A stretch of DNA of 29,592 nucleotides, taken from contig CAZQEZ010000052.1 of the NCBI GenBank assembly GCA_964592475.1, positions 1 through 29,592 on the forward strand. The letters are read 5' to 3'. Below, piece by piece: positions 9,381 through 17,978 of this stretch. Both the position numbers and the translations under genes were made by a program. The stretch is from CAZQEZ01 sp964592475. Lineage in GTDB: Bacteria > Bacteroidota > Bacteroidia > Cytophagales > Cyclobacteriaceae. The notes beneath the pieces were generated by a model, which was not told where the DNA came from, did no database searches, and saw nothing but the letters and a program-made list of their open reading frames with translations. Numbering within the stretch: position 1 is the first letter of the stretch; each line of letters starts with the position of its first letter.

Positions 9381-10223
9381 TTAAGAAGAAGGATTAATAG
9401 TTTTATATTTTGCTTGTACAAACATAAAAATGCCATAACCCAAAAGGCCTAATGCAATAAGCCCCATTAACCAGGGACCGCCTGATTGGCTAAGAAAATT
9501 AAATACCCCTTCAGTTCCTTTGGTTTGACTCGGGTTGGCATTTATACCTGCCAGAAAAAAGAATACTCCAATGATTACTAACACAACACCGCGAGATAAG
9601 TAACCTAATTTTCCTAGAGTATCGTAGGTTTTTTTCACTTTAGGCTCTACTTGAGCGTCTTTAACATCATCGTTATACTTTCCGGAAAAACCTTTCCAAA
9701 ACTGAGCCACTCCCTTGGCAATGATTATCAATGCCACTATGGCAACCAGCCACCTGCCAAAAGGTTGCTCCAGTAATTTATTGACAAAAAACTCTTTGCC
9801 GCCACTGCCTCCTGAACCGCCACTTCCGCCGCTTGCACCGCCACTACCAAATATCATAACACCAGCATAAATAGCAAAACCAAGATATAATAGACCACTG
9901 ACAAAGAAACCAATTCTTTTGATAATTCCTTTCGCCTCACTACCTTCATTCTCCGGATCTTTGATAGCTTGAATAATTCTCCATACGGAAAAACCTATCA
10001 GACCAAATGCCACAATACCTAACAATACCTGGCCAAAGGGTGCGGTTAAAATTTCGTTAAATGCTTCTTTTCGGTCAGTTGTTTCTCCACCTATTCCTAA
10101 GGCTGCTGCCAATGTCAATCCACCTATAAGTGCATAAACAGCACCTTTTGCAGCATAGCCTATGCGTGCAAATTTTTCTATCCAATCATCTTGTTGATGA
10201 GTACTTACTGCGTAATTAGCCAT
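9381..10223 (-). CDS. DUF1206 membrane protein with Gly-Ser linker
   Basis: A 280-residue inner-membrane protein built from three copies of a two-helix unit (about 20-85, 102-178 and 203-272). Each unit opens with a KxGY/F-like stretch (ARIGYAAKG, KRIGFFVSG, GKLGYLSRG) and ends with a second helix after a FG or GP turn. This is the layout of the DUF1206 family, whose function is unknown. A low-complexity Gly/Ser run (residues 126-142) is inserted between the two helices of the second unit. It is divergent from the large peptidase/barrel gene and convergent with fabD, so it is a single-gene unit. Confidence 0.85.
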   Translation of the reverse strand: MANYAVSTHQQDDWIEKFARIGYAAKGAVYALIGGLTLAAALGIGGETTDRKEAFNEILTAPFGQVLLGIVAFGLIGFSVWRIIQAIKDPENEGSEAKGIIKRIGFFVSGLLYLGFAIYAGVMIFGSGGASGGSGGSGGSGGKEFFVNKLLEQPFGRWLVAIVALIIIAKGVAQFWKGFSGKYNDDVKDAQVEPKVKKTYDTLGKLGYLSRGVVLVIIGVFFFLAGINANPSQTKGTEGVFNFLSQSGGPWLMGLIALGLLGYGIFMFVQAKYKTINPSS

Positions 10224-10407
10224 GTGTAAAAAAATTTTATTTAATTAAAAAATTACTAATTAATTTTTTAACCGGGCGAAAGGCAAATATGTTTTTACAC
10301 TATTTATTTAGACTTTTGGCCAAAGGTGTAACATAATTTTTTACCACATGTTAAATCATAAATTAACATAATTTTTTTGCTTTTAATTACTTTTTAACCT
10401 ATTAATT

Positions 10408-13400
10408 ATGAAAAAGCTGGTAATAACATTTATAATATTATTGACTGTCAATCTGGGATATGCTCAATATTTCGGTAAAAACAAGGTGCAATACGAAGAC
10501 CTTAATTTTAAGGTATATGAAACTCCGCATTTCGATATTTACCATTACCTGGAAGATGAGGATAATTTGAATAAGCTGGCTCAGCTCAGCGAGCGATGGT
10601 ATAAGCGCCATATGGCTATATTTACTGACACTTTTCCTGACAAAAACCCTTTGATTATTTATAACAACCAGGCTGACTTTAAGCAAACTACAATTCTGCA
10701 GCAAAGAATTTCAGTTGGATTGGGTGGTGTAACCGAAGGACTCAGAACCAGGGTTGTAATGCCCATTACAGTTTCCAATGCTGCAACAGATCACGTGCTT
10801 GGGCACGAAATGGTACACGTTTTTCAATACAGGTTCGCCAAAGACAATCCTGAAATGAACATTGGTTCACTCAATCGCATGCCCATGTGGATGATCGAAG
10901 GATTGCCGGAGTATATGACCCTGGGATATACAGATACTCACACTGCCATATGGATGCGCGACCTGGTGGCCAATGATAACATCCCCTCATTACCCGATAT
11001 TTCAAAAAATCCACGCGAATATTTTCCTTACCGGTATGGACATGCGATCTGGTCTTTTCTAACAGGAATTTGGGGTGATGGAATTATTAAGCCTATGATC
11101 AAACAAACGATCAATAAAGGACTTGAAGGTGCTACGGATACATTATTGGGGTATAAGCCCGATACATTAGGGAATATTTGGGCACAAGCTTTAAAAGAAA
11201 CTTATCTGCCATTGGCTGAAGATACAATTGCTCCGGTAGGTGAACGAGTATTGGAAAAGCCCGAGCAGCATGAGTTAGTTCACTCTCCGGTAATTAGCCC
11301 CAATGGACAATATATAACTTATATTTCCGATAGAAATGTGATTAGTATAGATGTGTACCTGGCTAATTTAAAAACAGGAGAAATTATTTCTCGTCTTACT
11401 AAAGCAGTGCGTAAAACTTATGTAGATGACTACAGTTACCTAGAATCGGCCGGGGCATTTTCGCCGGATAGCAGAAAATATGTGTTAACTACTTTTATAG
11501 GAGGGCGAAATAAGTTGATGGTAATAGATTTGGCAGATGTAGAAACGGAAAGAACTATTACTATACCAGGTGTTGAGGTTTTTAAAAACCCAGCATGGTC
11601 TCCCGATGGCAATAAAATTGTAGTAGCGGGTTTATCAAAAGGACAAAGCGACTTGTACCTCTATGACTTAGAAAATAATAAGGTGCAACGATTAACTAAT
11701 GATGATTATTCTGACCTACAGCCAGACTGGTCGCCAGATGGATCAAAAATAGTTTTTGCTTCCGACCGAGGACCGCAAACGGATTTATCAGAATATAAAT
11801 ATGGCAAATATCTGATTTGCACTTATAATATGAATACTGGAGAAGTAGAGCCACTTGATATATTTGAAGGAGCCAATAATATAAGTCCCCAATATTCAGC
11901 TGATGGTAATTCCATCTTTTTCCTTTCTAATTCGGATGGTTTCAGAAACCTGTATGAATACCGAATGGATGAAGATCAGACTTATAAAATGACCAAATAC
12001 TACACTGGTATCATTGGTGTAACAGAATATTCACCCGTGCTAAGTGTCAATGGCCCTGAAGATAAAATTGCTTATTCACTTTACAAAAACGAAGAATACC
12101 ACTTATATAAAGCTAACGCTGCTGATTTTCCCCGCTTTGAAGTAAATAGCAACGAAGTGGACATGACAGCTTCACAATTGCCACCCTTAGATAGGCGTGG
12201 GCAAACTGCCAAAATTGTATCTGAAAATCTTGAATCTACGCCTATGGCAGCTTCCAGTCAGTTTGACCGGGAAAATTACCAACCTCGCTTTAAGCTGGAA
12301 ATGGTAAGCTCAAGAGGGGTTGGCGTAGGAGCCAACCAATTTGGTACTTCCTTTGCCGGAGGGGTAAGCTTTATGTTTAGCGATATTTTGAAAAAAAATA
12401 TCCTGACCACGACTTTAAGAATTAATGGACAAATTGAAGATATAGGGGGACAGGTAGCCTATATCAATAGGGCCAATCGTTGGCATTGGGGGGCAGCATT
12501 TAGCCACATACCCTACCGTAGTGGGGGTGGTTTTGTAAAACAAACAGATACCACCATTCAGGATGTTGAGAATCCAATAAATGTTGTACAATTAGTCAGA
12601 AGAGTATTTGAAGACCAGCTTACTGTTTTCACACAATATCCTTTTTCAGTAAATCATAGATTAGAAGGCGGTTTAACCTATTCACGCTATGGATATCAGT
12701 TGGATAGTATCAACAATTTTTATACTCCGGGAGGAATAAAATTTGCAGAGCAAGAATACGATATTTCCCAAAGAGACGCCCGGTTTATTGGTAGCGGATA
12801 TGCTGCCTATGTAGGAGATAATTCTCAAATGGGACAAACATCTCCCCTAATGGGTAATCGTTATCGCTTCGAAGTGCAACGTTATTTTAGTGATATCAAT
12901 TTATGGTCAATTAGTGCCGATTATAGGAAGTACTGGTTTGCCAAGCCTTTCAGCTTTGCTGTAAGAGGTATGTTTTATGGAAGGTATGGTGATGATTCTG
13001 AGACACTGTATCCCTTATATTTAGGTAATAATTATTTTGTAAGAGGGTATACAGTTAATGACTTAAGGAATAGTGAATGTAGTGGTGAAGATTGTTTGAG
13101 CCCTAATCAACTGGTAGGTACAAAAATAGCGGTGGCCAATGCAGAAATTAGACTGCCGTTTACAGGTGCGGATCGATTAGCATTGATTACCTCAGGTTTT
13201 CTTTTTTCAGATCTGGTACTTTTTGCCGATGGAGGTATTGCCTGGGATGATCTAAACAACGTAGAATTTCAAGAAGATCCCCAGGAAGGAGAAAGGATAC
13301 CGGTATTTAGTGCAGGAGTAGCCTTAAGAATTAATTTATTCGGTTACTTTATATTGGAGCCGTATTTGGCTTTTCCATTCCAGCGTAATAATGTTACTAC

Positions 13401-13437
13401 CGCGTTTAATTTGTACATATCGCCGGGAGGGTGGTAA
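10408..13437 (+). CDS. Peptidase-like / TolB-like propeller / outer-membrane barrel fusion protein
   Basis: A 1009-residue exported protein with a signal peptide ending near residue 19 (NLGYAQ). Domain order: a zinc-metallopeptidase-like domain at about 30-270 with HEMVH (133-137) and a downstream EGLPEY (164-169), the spacing expected of gluzincins of the MA clan; then a propeller at about 275-590 with WD40-like (PD40) repeats such as SPNGQYITYISDRN, WSPDGNKIVV and WSPDGSKIVFASDRG; then from about 610 to the end a beta-strand-rich region ending in Trp, which resembles a surface-antigen-type outer-membrane barrel. The HExxH motif is intact, so hydrolytic activity is possible but not shown. 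A likely place is the outer membrane, with the front part in the periplasm or at the surface. Substrate unknown. Confidence 0.8.
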   Translation: MKKLVITFIILLTVNLGYAQYFGKNKVQYEDLNFKVYETPHFDIYHYLEDEDNLNKLAQLSERWYKRHMAIFTDTFPDKNPLIIYNNQADFKQTTILQQRISVGLGGVTEGLRTRVVMPITVSNAATDHVLGHEMVHVFQYRFAKDNPEMNIGSLNRMPMWMIEGLPEYMTLGYTDTHTAIWMRDLVANDNIPSLPDISKNPREYFPYRYGHAIWSFLTGIWGDGIIKPMIKQTINKGLEGATDTLLGYKPDTLGNIWAQALKETYLPLAEDTIAPVGERVLEKPEQHELVHSPVISPNGQYITYISDRNVISIDVYLANLKTGEIISRLTKAVRKTYVDDYSYLESAGAFSPDSRKYVLTTFIGGRNKLMVIDLADVETERTITIPGVEVFKNPAWSPDGNKIVVAGLSKGQSDLYLYDLENNKVQRLTNDDYSDLQPDWSPDGSKIVFASDRGPQTDLSEYKYGKYLICTYNMNTGEVEPLDIFEGANNISPQYSADGNSIFFLSNSDGFRNLYEYRMDEDQTYKMTKYYTGIIGVTEYSPVLSVNGPEDKIAYSLYKNEEYHLYKANAADFPRFEVNSNEVDMTASQLPPLDRRGQTAKIVSENLESTPMAASSQFDRENYQPRFKLEMVSSRGVGVGANQFGTSFAGGVSFMFSDILKKNILTTTLRINGQIEDIGGQVAYINRANRWHWGAAFSHIPYRSGGGFVKQTDTTIQDVENPINVVQLVRRVFEDQLTVFTQYPFSVNHRLEGGLTYSRYGYQLDSINNFYTPGGIKFAEQEYDISQRDARFIGSGYAAYVGDNSQMGQTSPLMGNRYRFEVQRYFSDINLWSISADYRKYWFAKPFSFAVRGMFYGRYGDDSETLYPLYLGNNYFVRGYTVNDLRNSECSGEDCLSPNQLVGTKIAVANAEIRLPFTGADRLALITSGFLFSDLVLFADGGIAWDDLNNVEFQEDPQEGERIPVFSAGVALRINLFGYFILEPYLAFPFQRNNVTTAFNLYISPGGW

Positions 13438-13457
13438 GAAAGCAATAAAACAAAAAC

Positions 13458-13488
13458 AAAGGTTGTCTATGGAGGGCAGCCTTTTTTT
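13458..13488 (+). terminator. Terminator after the peptidase/barrel gene
   Basis: AAAGGTTGTC (13458-13467) pairs with GGCAGCCTTT (13475-13484), with three G-T pairs, over a 7-base loop, and a T-run follows. Confidence 0.75.
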
Positions 13489-13556
13489 ATGCAATTCCGT
13501 ACAATATTTAGCCAAACTATCACATATTTGTAAAAGAACAACTTTAACTTGTCAAC

Positions 13557-14231
13557 ATGAAAACCAAATCAATTTTAATATTATTCACAGCAGTCTTTTT
13601 CATTGCTTGCCAGGATAATGGCCCTGTAACTCTATTTAACGGCAAAGATCTCAGCGGCTGGTACATGGATGTACCGGCAATGGATGATGATTCTAATTTA
13701 CAAAAACCATTTATCGTTAGAGACGGTAAGCTGGTAAGCCTGGGCGAGCCGCGTGGCCATTTAATTACTGAAGATACTTTTCAAAACTACCGCCTTGAGC
13801 TGGAATACCGCTTTGCCGGTGAACCGGGAAACTGCGGCGTTTTGGTTCATGCTTCTACCCCCAGAGCGCTATACGATATGTTTCCCCAATCAATTGAAGT
13901 GCAAATGATGCATGAAAATGCGGGGGACTTCTGGTGCATAGTAGAAGATATCAAAGTGCCGGATATGGAAGCCCGAAGAGGACCAAAAGAAGAGTGGGGG
14001 ATTACGGAAGGTAGAAAAAGACGAATTAAAAATTTAACGGACGACTCGGAAAAACCGCTGGGGGAATGGAATAAGATGGTAATAGAAGCAAAGGGAGATG
14101 AAGTAAAAGTTTGGGTGAACGACGACCTGGTGAATCATGGCTACGAATCTACTGCCACCAGTGGCCAGATAGCCTTACAGGCAGAAGGTGCTGAGGTGGA
14201 ATTTCGCAACTTGATGCTTTATCCGTTGTGA
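13557..14231 (+). CDS. DUF1080 lipoprotein (3-keto-disaccharide hydrolase family)
   Basis: A 224-residue lipoprotein with lipobox FIAC at Cys18. The rest is one concanavalin-like beta-sandwich domain of the DUF1080 family: LFNGKDLSGWY (24-34) near the front, then FQNYRLELEYRF and GNCGVLVHAS, and a C-terminal GQIALQAEGAEVEFRNL. Some members of this family hydrolyse 3-keto-glycosides made by glucose-methanol-choline or Gfo/Idh/MocA oxidoreductases. None of those partner genes is next to it here, so the activity is family-level only. It is the 120 bases after the previous gene and its terminator that make it a separate unit. Confidence 0.87.
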   Translation: MKTKSILILFTAVFFIACQDNGPVTLFNGKDLSGWYMDVPAMDDDSNLQKPFIVRDGKLVSLGEPRGHLITEDTFQNYRLELEYRFAGEPGNCGVLVHASTPRALYDMFPQSIEVQMMHENAGDFWCIVEDIKVPDMEARRGPKEEWGITEGRKRRIKNLTDDSEKPLGEWNKMVIEAKGDEVKVWVNDDLVNHGYESTATSGQIALQAEGAEVEFRNLMLYPL

Positions 14232-14583
14232 CAGATTACCGTGATGACGAAGGCCGTCGTCAGGATAGGCAGTTATTAAAAGTGCCACAAAGACACAAAG
14301 GCCCAAAGATATCGTTTTAGCTTAGTGTCATGGTGGCTTTACTAGTTGGTGAGATCATGTTTTAGTTTCTTAATTTAACCGGTAATTTGGTTATTCAAAT
14401 AGCTTTCATTTACCAATATCTCCTGAGATTAGCCATGTAAATATAAGTAGCATAGACCTGGTGAAAAGTTGCATAGTTATTAAAAATTTTTCTTCATCCT
14501 TGATACATATTCTTGATCACGGATCATAACACTATGCTTACACAACGGTTTATGGTATTATTTAAATCAAAATTCTAATTTTT
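14232..14583. other. Spacer of 352 bases with decayed repeat and a palindrome
   Basis: No coding frame was found. It holds a short hairpin (TGACGA/TCGTCA at 14245-14262), an imperfect inverted repeat (14278-14343) and a palindrome TGATC-ACG-GATCA (14514-14526) about 60 bases before the Ohr gene. Confidence 0.6.
14278..14343. repeat. Imperfect inverted repeat, possible decayed small mobile element
   Basis: The arm 14278-14300 (…GCCACAAAGACACAAAG) and the arm 14321-14343 (CTTAGTGTCATGGTGGC…) are inverted copies: 16 of 23 bases match over the full arms, and 14 of 17 in the inner part. The spacer is 20 bases. Both arms contain the ACACAAAG/CTTTGTGT-like core. Confidence 0.45.
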
Positions 14584-15018
14584 ATGAAATTACAAGACAA
14601 TAAATACACAGCTAAGGCAACTGCCATTGGCGGCAAAGAAGCCAAGGTTACCACTGGCGATGGTCTTATCAACATGGAATACAGGCCGCCTAAAGAAGTG
14701 GATGGTACAGGCGAATCCGGCAAACATATTAATGCTGAACAGTTGTTGGCGGCTGGTTATGCTACTTGCATGAGCAGCACACTAGAGCTTGCAGCAGAAA
14801 AAACGCAATTACACGTTAACCCGGATGATATAAAAGTAGATGCTAGCATAAAAATGGGTAACGATGAAGAAGGATCAGGGTTTGCTTATCAAATAGATTT
14901 GAGTATTGCCGTTGGATCATTAGATAAAGAAACTGTTGATAGACTAATAAAAATAGCTCACAAAGACTGCCCTTATAGTAAAGCAATGAAAGATAACGTA
15001 GAAATTAATTTTAAGTAA
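14584..15018 (+). CDS. Organic hydroperoxide resistance protein (Ohr/OsmC family)
   Basis: A 144-residue thiol peroxidase that reduces organic hydroperoxides in the cytoplasm. The two redox cysteines are present: Cys62 in AAGYATCMSS and Cys129 in HKDCPYSKA, together with the conserved Glu52 and the NAEQLLAAGYA helix start. The usual partner residue Arg is probably Arg34 in MEYRPP. The length and the Ohr-type C-terminal DCPYS favour Ohr over OsmC. No OhrR-type repressor gene is adjacent. A palindrome lies upstream. A stable terminator follows. Confidence 0.9.
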   Translation: MKLQDNKYTAKATAIGGKEAKVTTGDGLINMEYRPPKEVDGTGESGKHINAEQLLAAGYATCMSSTLELAAEKTQLHVNPDDIKVDASIKMGNDEEGSGFAYQIDLSIAVGSLDKETVDRLIKIAHKDCPYSKAMKDNVEINFK

Positions 15019-15034
15019 TTAGAACTATTTTGTT

Positions 15035-15074
15035 TCCTTCTGAAGTATATTTTTTACTTTGGAAGGATTTTTTT
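15035..15074 (+). terminator. Terminator after the Ohr gene
   Basis: TCCTTCTGAAGTA (15035-15047) pairs with TACTTTGGAAGGA (15055-15067), two pairs being G-T, with a 7-base loop. Seven Ts follow. Confidence 0.82.
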
Positions 15075-15107
15075 ATAATCTGAGCTTAATTCGCGGAGCG
15101 ATAATTG

Positions 15108-15554
15108 CTATAAAGTTTGCTTCTCTTCTGAAGATAATTCCAGGTCGTCTGCTATCCTATCTTTATTTGGCTTTAGCATATAGAGCAATAAAATAAAAAC
15201 AGCTAATATGATTAAATAGAGAGTGTTGCGCGTAAGCAAAAAGCTTATGCCGGCAAAAGTTGCTGGTAAATCAATTGCGCCCCACTGTATAATGGTTGCT
15301 TTTTGATATTGAGCCAGTTTTTCCTGCAAAGGAGCATTTGCATTTATCTTATTAATAATATTTTTTCTTACAAAATTACCGGCAAAATAAGCAGGAAATG
15401 ATAAACCGATCAAAATGTATTTCATCAAATCATTTAAGTCTCTATTGGCTTCAATGGTAGCAAACCATCCTACAATAGCCAATAAAACTAAGCTACCGAT
15501 AAACATCCAATGAATGGTTGATAAAAACTTAAGTTTGTTTGGTTCCTTTTCCAT
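15108..15554 (-). CDS. Small membrane protein of unknown function
   Basis: A 148-residue protein with about four hydrophobic segments (roughly 13-30, 40-60, 88-106 and 109-127) and charged ends (MEKEPNKLK at the front, NKDRIADDLELSSEEKQ at the back). I do not recognise the family. It follows the rlmL-like gene by 34 bases on the same strand, so it is probably translated from the same transcript; no functional link is evident. It converges with the Ohr gene. Confidence 0.65.
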   Translation of the reverse strand: MEKEPNKLKFLSTIHWMFIGSLVLLAIVGWFATIEANRDLNDLMKYILIGLSFPAYFAGNFVRKNIINKINANAPLQEKLAQYQKATIIQWGAIDLPATFAGISFLLTRNTLYLIILAVFILLLYMLKPNKDRIADDLELSSEEKQTL

Positions 15555-15588
15555 ATACCTCTTTTAAGCTGAGAAATCCAAAGATAGT

Positions 15589-16728
15589 TTAAAAAATGGG
15601 ATATTCTAATAAGCGGCTATCGATTTTGCCATTATAAAATTCTAGTTTTCTACTGGTTTTCAATCCAACTTTTTTGGCTAATTGTAAATTACCGGTAAAT
15701 ATATAACCTGTATAACCCGTGCAATTTTTCTTAAAAAAGTCTCCAATGGCAGCATAGGTTTCTTCCAGGTTCTTTTCTTCTCCCAATCGTTCTCCATATT
15801 CAGGATTTAAGATTACAATACCTTTATCTTTGGGAAGACGGGTTTTTCTGAAATCAGCAACTTGAAATTTAATATAATTTATGACGCCTGCCAGGGCAGC
15901 ATTTTTCTTGGCAGCTTCTATCGCTTGTTGGTCTATATCAGTGGCAATTATTGACGGTATTTTTACAGCCGAAGGGGGTTGTGCTTTCATTTTTATTTCC
16001 TCAAATTGATATTTTGAAAAATTTGGTACATGCATAAATGAATAATTATTTCTTAACAAACCAGGTGCAATACCAGCGGCCATCATAGCTGCTTCTATGG
16101 CCAACGTGCCACTGCCGCACATTGGGTTCACTAGAGGTGTTTCTTTATCCCAATTGGTACTGTATAAAACTGCCGATGCAAGTGACTCCTGCATGGGTGC
16201 TATCATAGGTATTTTACGATAGCCGTGTTTGGCTATGGTTTCACCGGAGGTGTCCAGGTAAACCTGGCAATTATCATTTTGCCAGTAAAAAAATAAAACA
16301 ATTTTGTTTCTGTCAGAACCACTGTTTGGTCTTTTTTGAAATAGTTGATTAAAGCGGTCCGCGATGGCATCTTTAAATCGCAAGGAGGCAAACCTGTTAT
16401 CCTTAATAGTGGGATTATTTACTTTCGATTGAATATTAAAATACCCTTTTATTTTAATTATTTCTTCCCAAGGATACTTTTTTACTTCCCTGTAAAGATC
16501 ATCCGCATTCGTGGCTTCACAGTTAAATAAATGTAGCAGTACGCGATTGGCTGTACGTAATTTTAAATTTAAATAAATGCAATCGTGCATGTTGCCTTCC
16601 AGTTCCAGGTGCAGCTTTTCAACTTTTTTTACCGGTATGGACAATTTTTCAACTTCTTTTGCCGTAATGGATGAGATAAGTGGCGAGCATTGTATTACAA
16701 TTTTCCTTTTAGTATTATTGTCGAGCAT
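15589..16728 (-). CDS. THUMP-domain class I SAM-dependent RNA methyltransferase (RlmL/TrmN-like)
   Basis: A 379-residue cytoplasmic enzyme. The N-terminal part (about 5-160) fits a ferredoxin-like plus THUMP RNA-binding region. The C-terminal Rossmann methyltransferase (about 165-379) has the SAM-binding motif NPMCGSGTLAIEAA (201-214), the acidic ATDID (262-266), and the catalytic loop ILNPEYGERLG (307-316). In the related RlmL/TrmN enzymes that make N2-methylguanosine the loop is usually NPPYG, so Glu in place of the second proline is a visible difference. The E. coli RlmL also has an RlmK part, absent here. Target (23S rRNA G2445 or a tRNA guanine) cannot be fixed from sequence. First gene of a two-gene unit. 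Confidence 0.88.
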   Translation of the reverse strand: MLDNNTKRKIVIQCSPLISSITAKEVEKLSIPVKKVEKLHLELEGNMHDCIYLNLKLRTANRVLLHLFNCEATNADDLYREVKKYPWEEIIKIKGYFNIQSKVNNPTIKDNRFASLRFKDAIADRFNQLFQKRPNSGSDRNKIVLFFYWQNDNCQVYLDTSGETIAKHGYRKIPMIAPMQESLASAVLYSTNWDKETPLVNPMCGSGTLAIEAAMMAAGIAPGLLRNNYSFMHVPNFSKYQFEEIKMKAQPPSAVKIPSIIATDIDQQAIEAAKKNAALAGVINYIKFQVADFRKTRLPKDKGIVILNPEYGERLGEEKNLEETYAAIGDFFKKNCTGYTGYIFTGNLQLAKKVGLKTSRKLEFYNGKIDSRLLEYPIF

Positions 16729-16801
16729 TAAAAATAATAATTATGGTTGTTTACCACAAAGTTGAGCATATTTTTTGCAAATATTTACCAAAAAATAAAA
16801 A

Positions 16802-17914
16802 ATGCGAATAATCCTCCTTTTCGGTTTACTTATTGCACCTATTTGTTTGCCAGCACAAAGGTTAATTGATCGGCCGGTTACCGTACAAAAAGTGCAGCAA
16901 GCTGTAGACTACATATATGGTTTTCAATTTGCGAATGCAGAACAGACAATACGAAGCTTAGAACCAACCATTGGCAAGCACCCAGGCTATACTTTGTTAA
17001 AGGCATTAAAATTATATTGGCAGCATTATCCACTACAGCAAGATACCAAGCCTCATTTGCAATATGAACAGTTGCTTCTGCAAACAGCAGATAGGGCTGC
17101 CCAAATATTGAAAAATGATAAACAAGATGTGGAGGGCGTTTTTTTTAGTTTAGCTGCTTATGGCTATCTCACCAGCTATTTTGCCGATAATGGCAATTTG
17201 CTCAAAACCATTAATTACGCTAAAAAGTCTTACACTTTTTTAAAAAAAGGCATGGATTTGAAAAGTGAGTACGTAGAATTTTATTTTACCACTGGTTTGT
17301 ACAATTACTACCGGGAAAAATATCCGGAAAACAATGCTGCCTATAAACCTTTTTTGTGGGTTTTTCAATCCGGAGATAAACATCAAGGGATCGTACAACT
17401 GCAAAAAGCAGCCGATCAGGCGACTTTTACCAGTTGTGAAGCACTAAATTATCTATTTCATATTCAGCTTCACTATGAATCTAATCCGGTAAAATCTTAT
17501 CAGCATGCCAAAAGGCTCTATTCTAACTACCCTGGTAATGATGTTTTTTTGATCTTTTACATTGAAAATTTAATAGCCTTAAATAAAACTGCAGAAGCCA
17601 TTCAGCTTATAAATAAAATAGACCATGAAGGTTCCTTTTTTGACCTGGCTAAAAATTTATTTAAAGGAATACTGGAAGAAAAATTTTTCCATAATTTAGA
17701 TAAGGCTCTTACACTTTATACTGTCGCCATAAATAGATCACAACACGCCAATACTGATGTAGATCATTATATTGCCATGTGCTATGCCGGTAAGGCCAGG
17801 TGTTATGACCAAAAAGGCATGAAGGCTGAGGCATTAGAAAATTATAAAAAATGCCTTGATTATGCTGACTATGATATCATGCGAGATGAGGCCGAAGCAT
17901 ATCTTAAAAAATAA
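16802..17914 (+). CDS. Exported TPR-like protein of unknown function
   Basis: A 370-residue protein with a signal peptide ending near residue 19 (ICLPAQR). The rest is almost all helical and shows weak tetratricopeptide-like pairs: FQFANAEQTIRSLEPT (about 41-56), EALNYLFHIQLHYE (about 204-217), and a clearer C-terminal copy KARCYDQKGMKAEALENYKKCL. TPR proteins of this kind usually serve as protein-binding scaffolds in the periplasm. It is divergent from the rlmL-like gene with 73 bases between. The M14 peptidase gene follows after 64 bases on the same strand and may be cotranscribed. No family name can be given. Confidence 0.72.
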   Translation: MRIILLFGLLIAPICLPAQRLIDRPVTVQKVQQAVDYIYGFQFANAEQTIRSLEPTIGKHPGYTLLKALKLYWQHYPLQQDTKPHLQYEQLLLQTADRAAQILKNDKQDVEGVFFSLAAYGYLTSYFADNGNLLKTINYAKKSYTFLKKGMDLKSEYVEFYFTTGLYNYYREKYPENNAAYKPFLWVFQSGDKHQGIVQLQKAADQATFTSCEALNYLFHIQLHYESNPVKSYQHAKRLYSNYPGNDVFLIFYIENLIALNKTAEAIQLINKIDHEGSFFDLAKNLFKGILEEKFFHNLDKALTLYTVAINRSQHANTDVDHYIAMCYAGKARCYDQKGMKAEALENYKKCLDYADYDIMRDEAEAYLKK

Positions 17915-17978
17915 TTTGTGGCATTTGTAGCTATAATTTGCTCGGTGTATTATTGTGGCTAAATCTACATGAAGTGCA

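Noticed and set aside
10315..10324. Ten-base palindrome TTTGGCCAAA between DUF1206 and the peptidase/barrel gene
   Set aside because: Short, self-complementary and likely by chance; no -7/-33 elements could be tied to it.
13391..13618. Plus-strand frame bridging the peptidase/barrel gene and the DUF1080 gene
   Set aside because: It runs through a terminator hairpin and overlaps both real genes in another frame.
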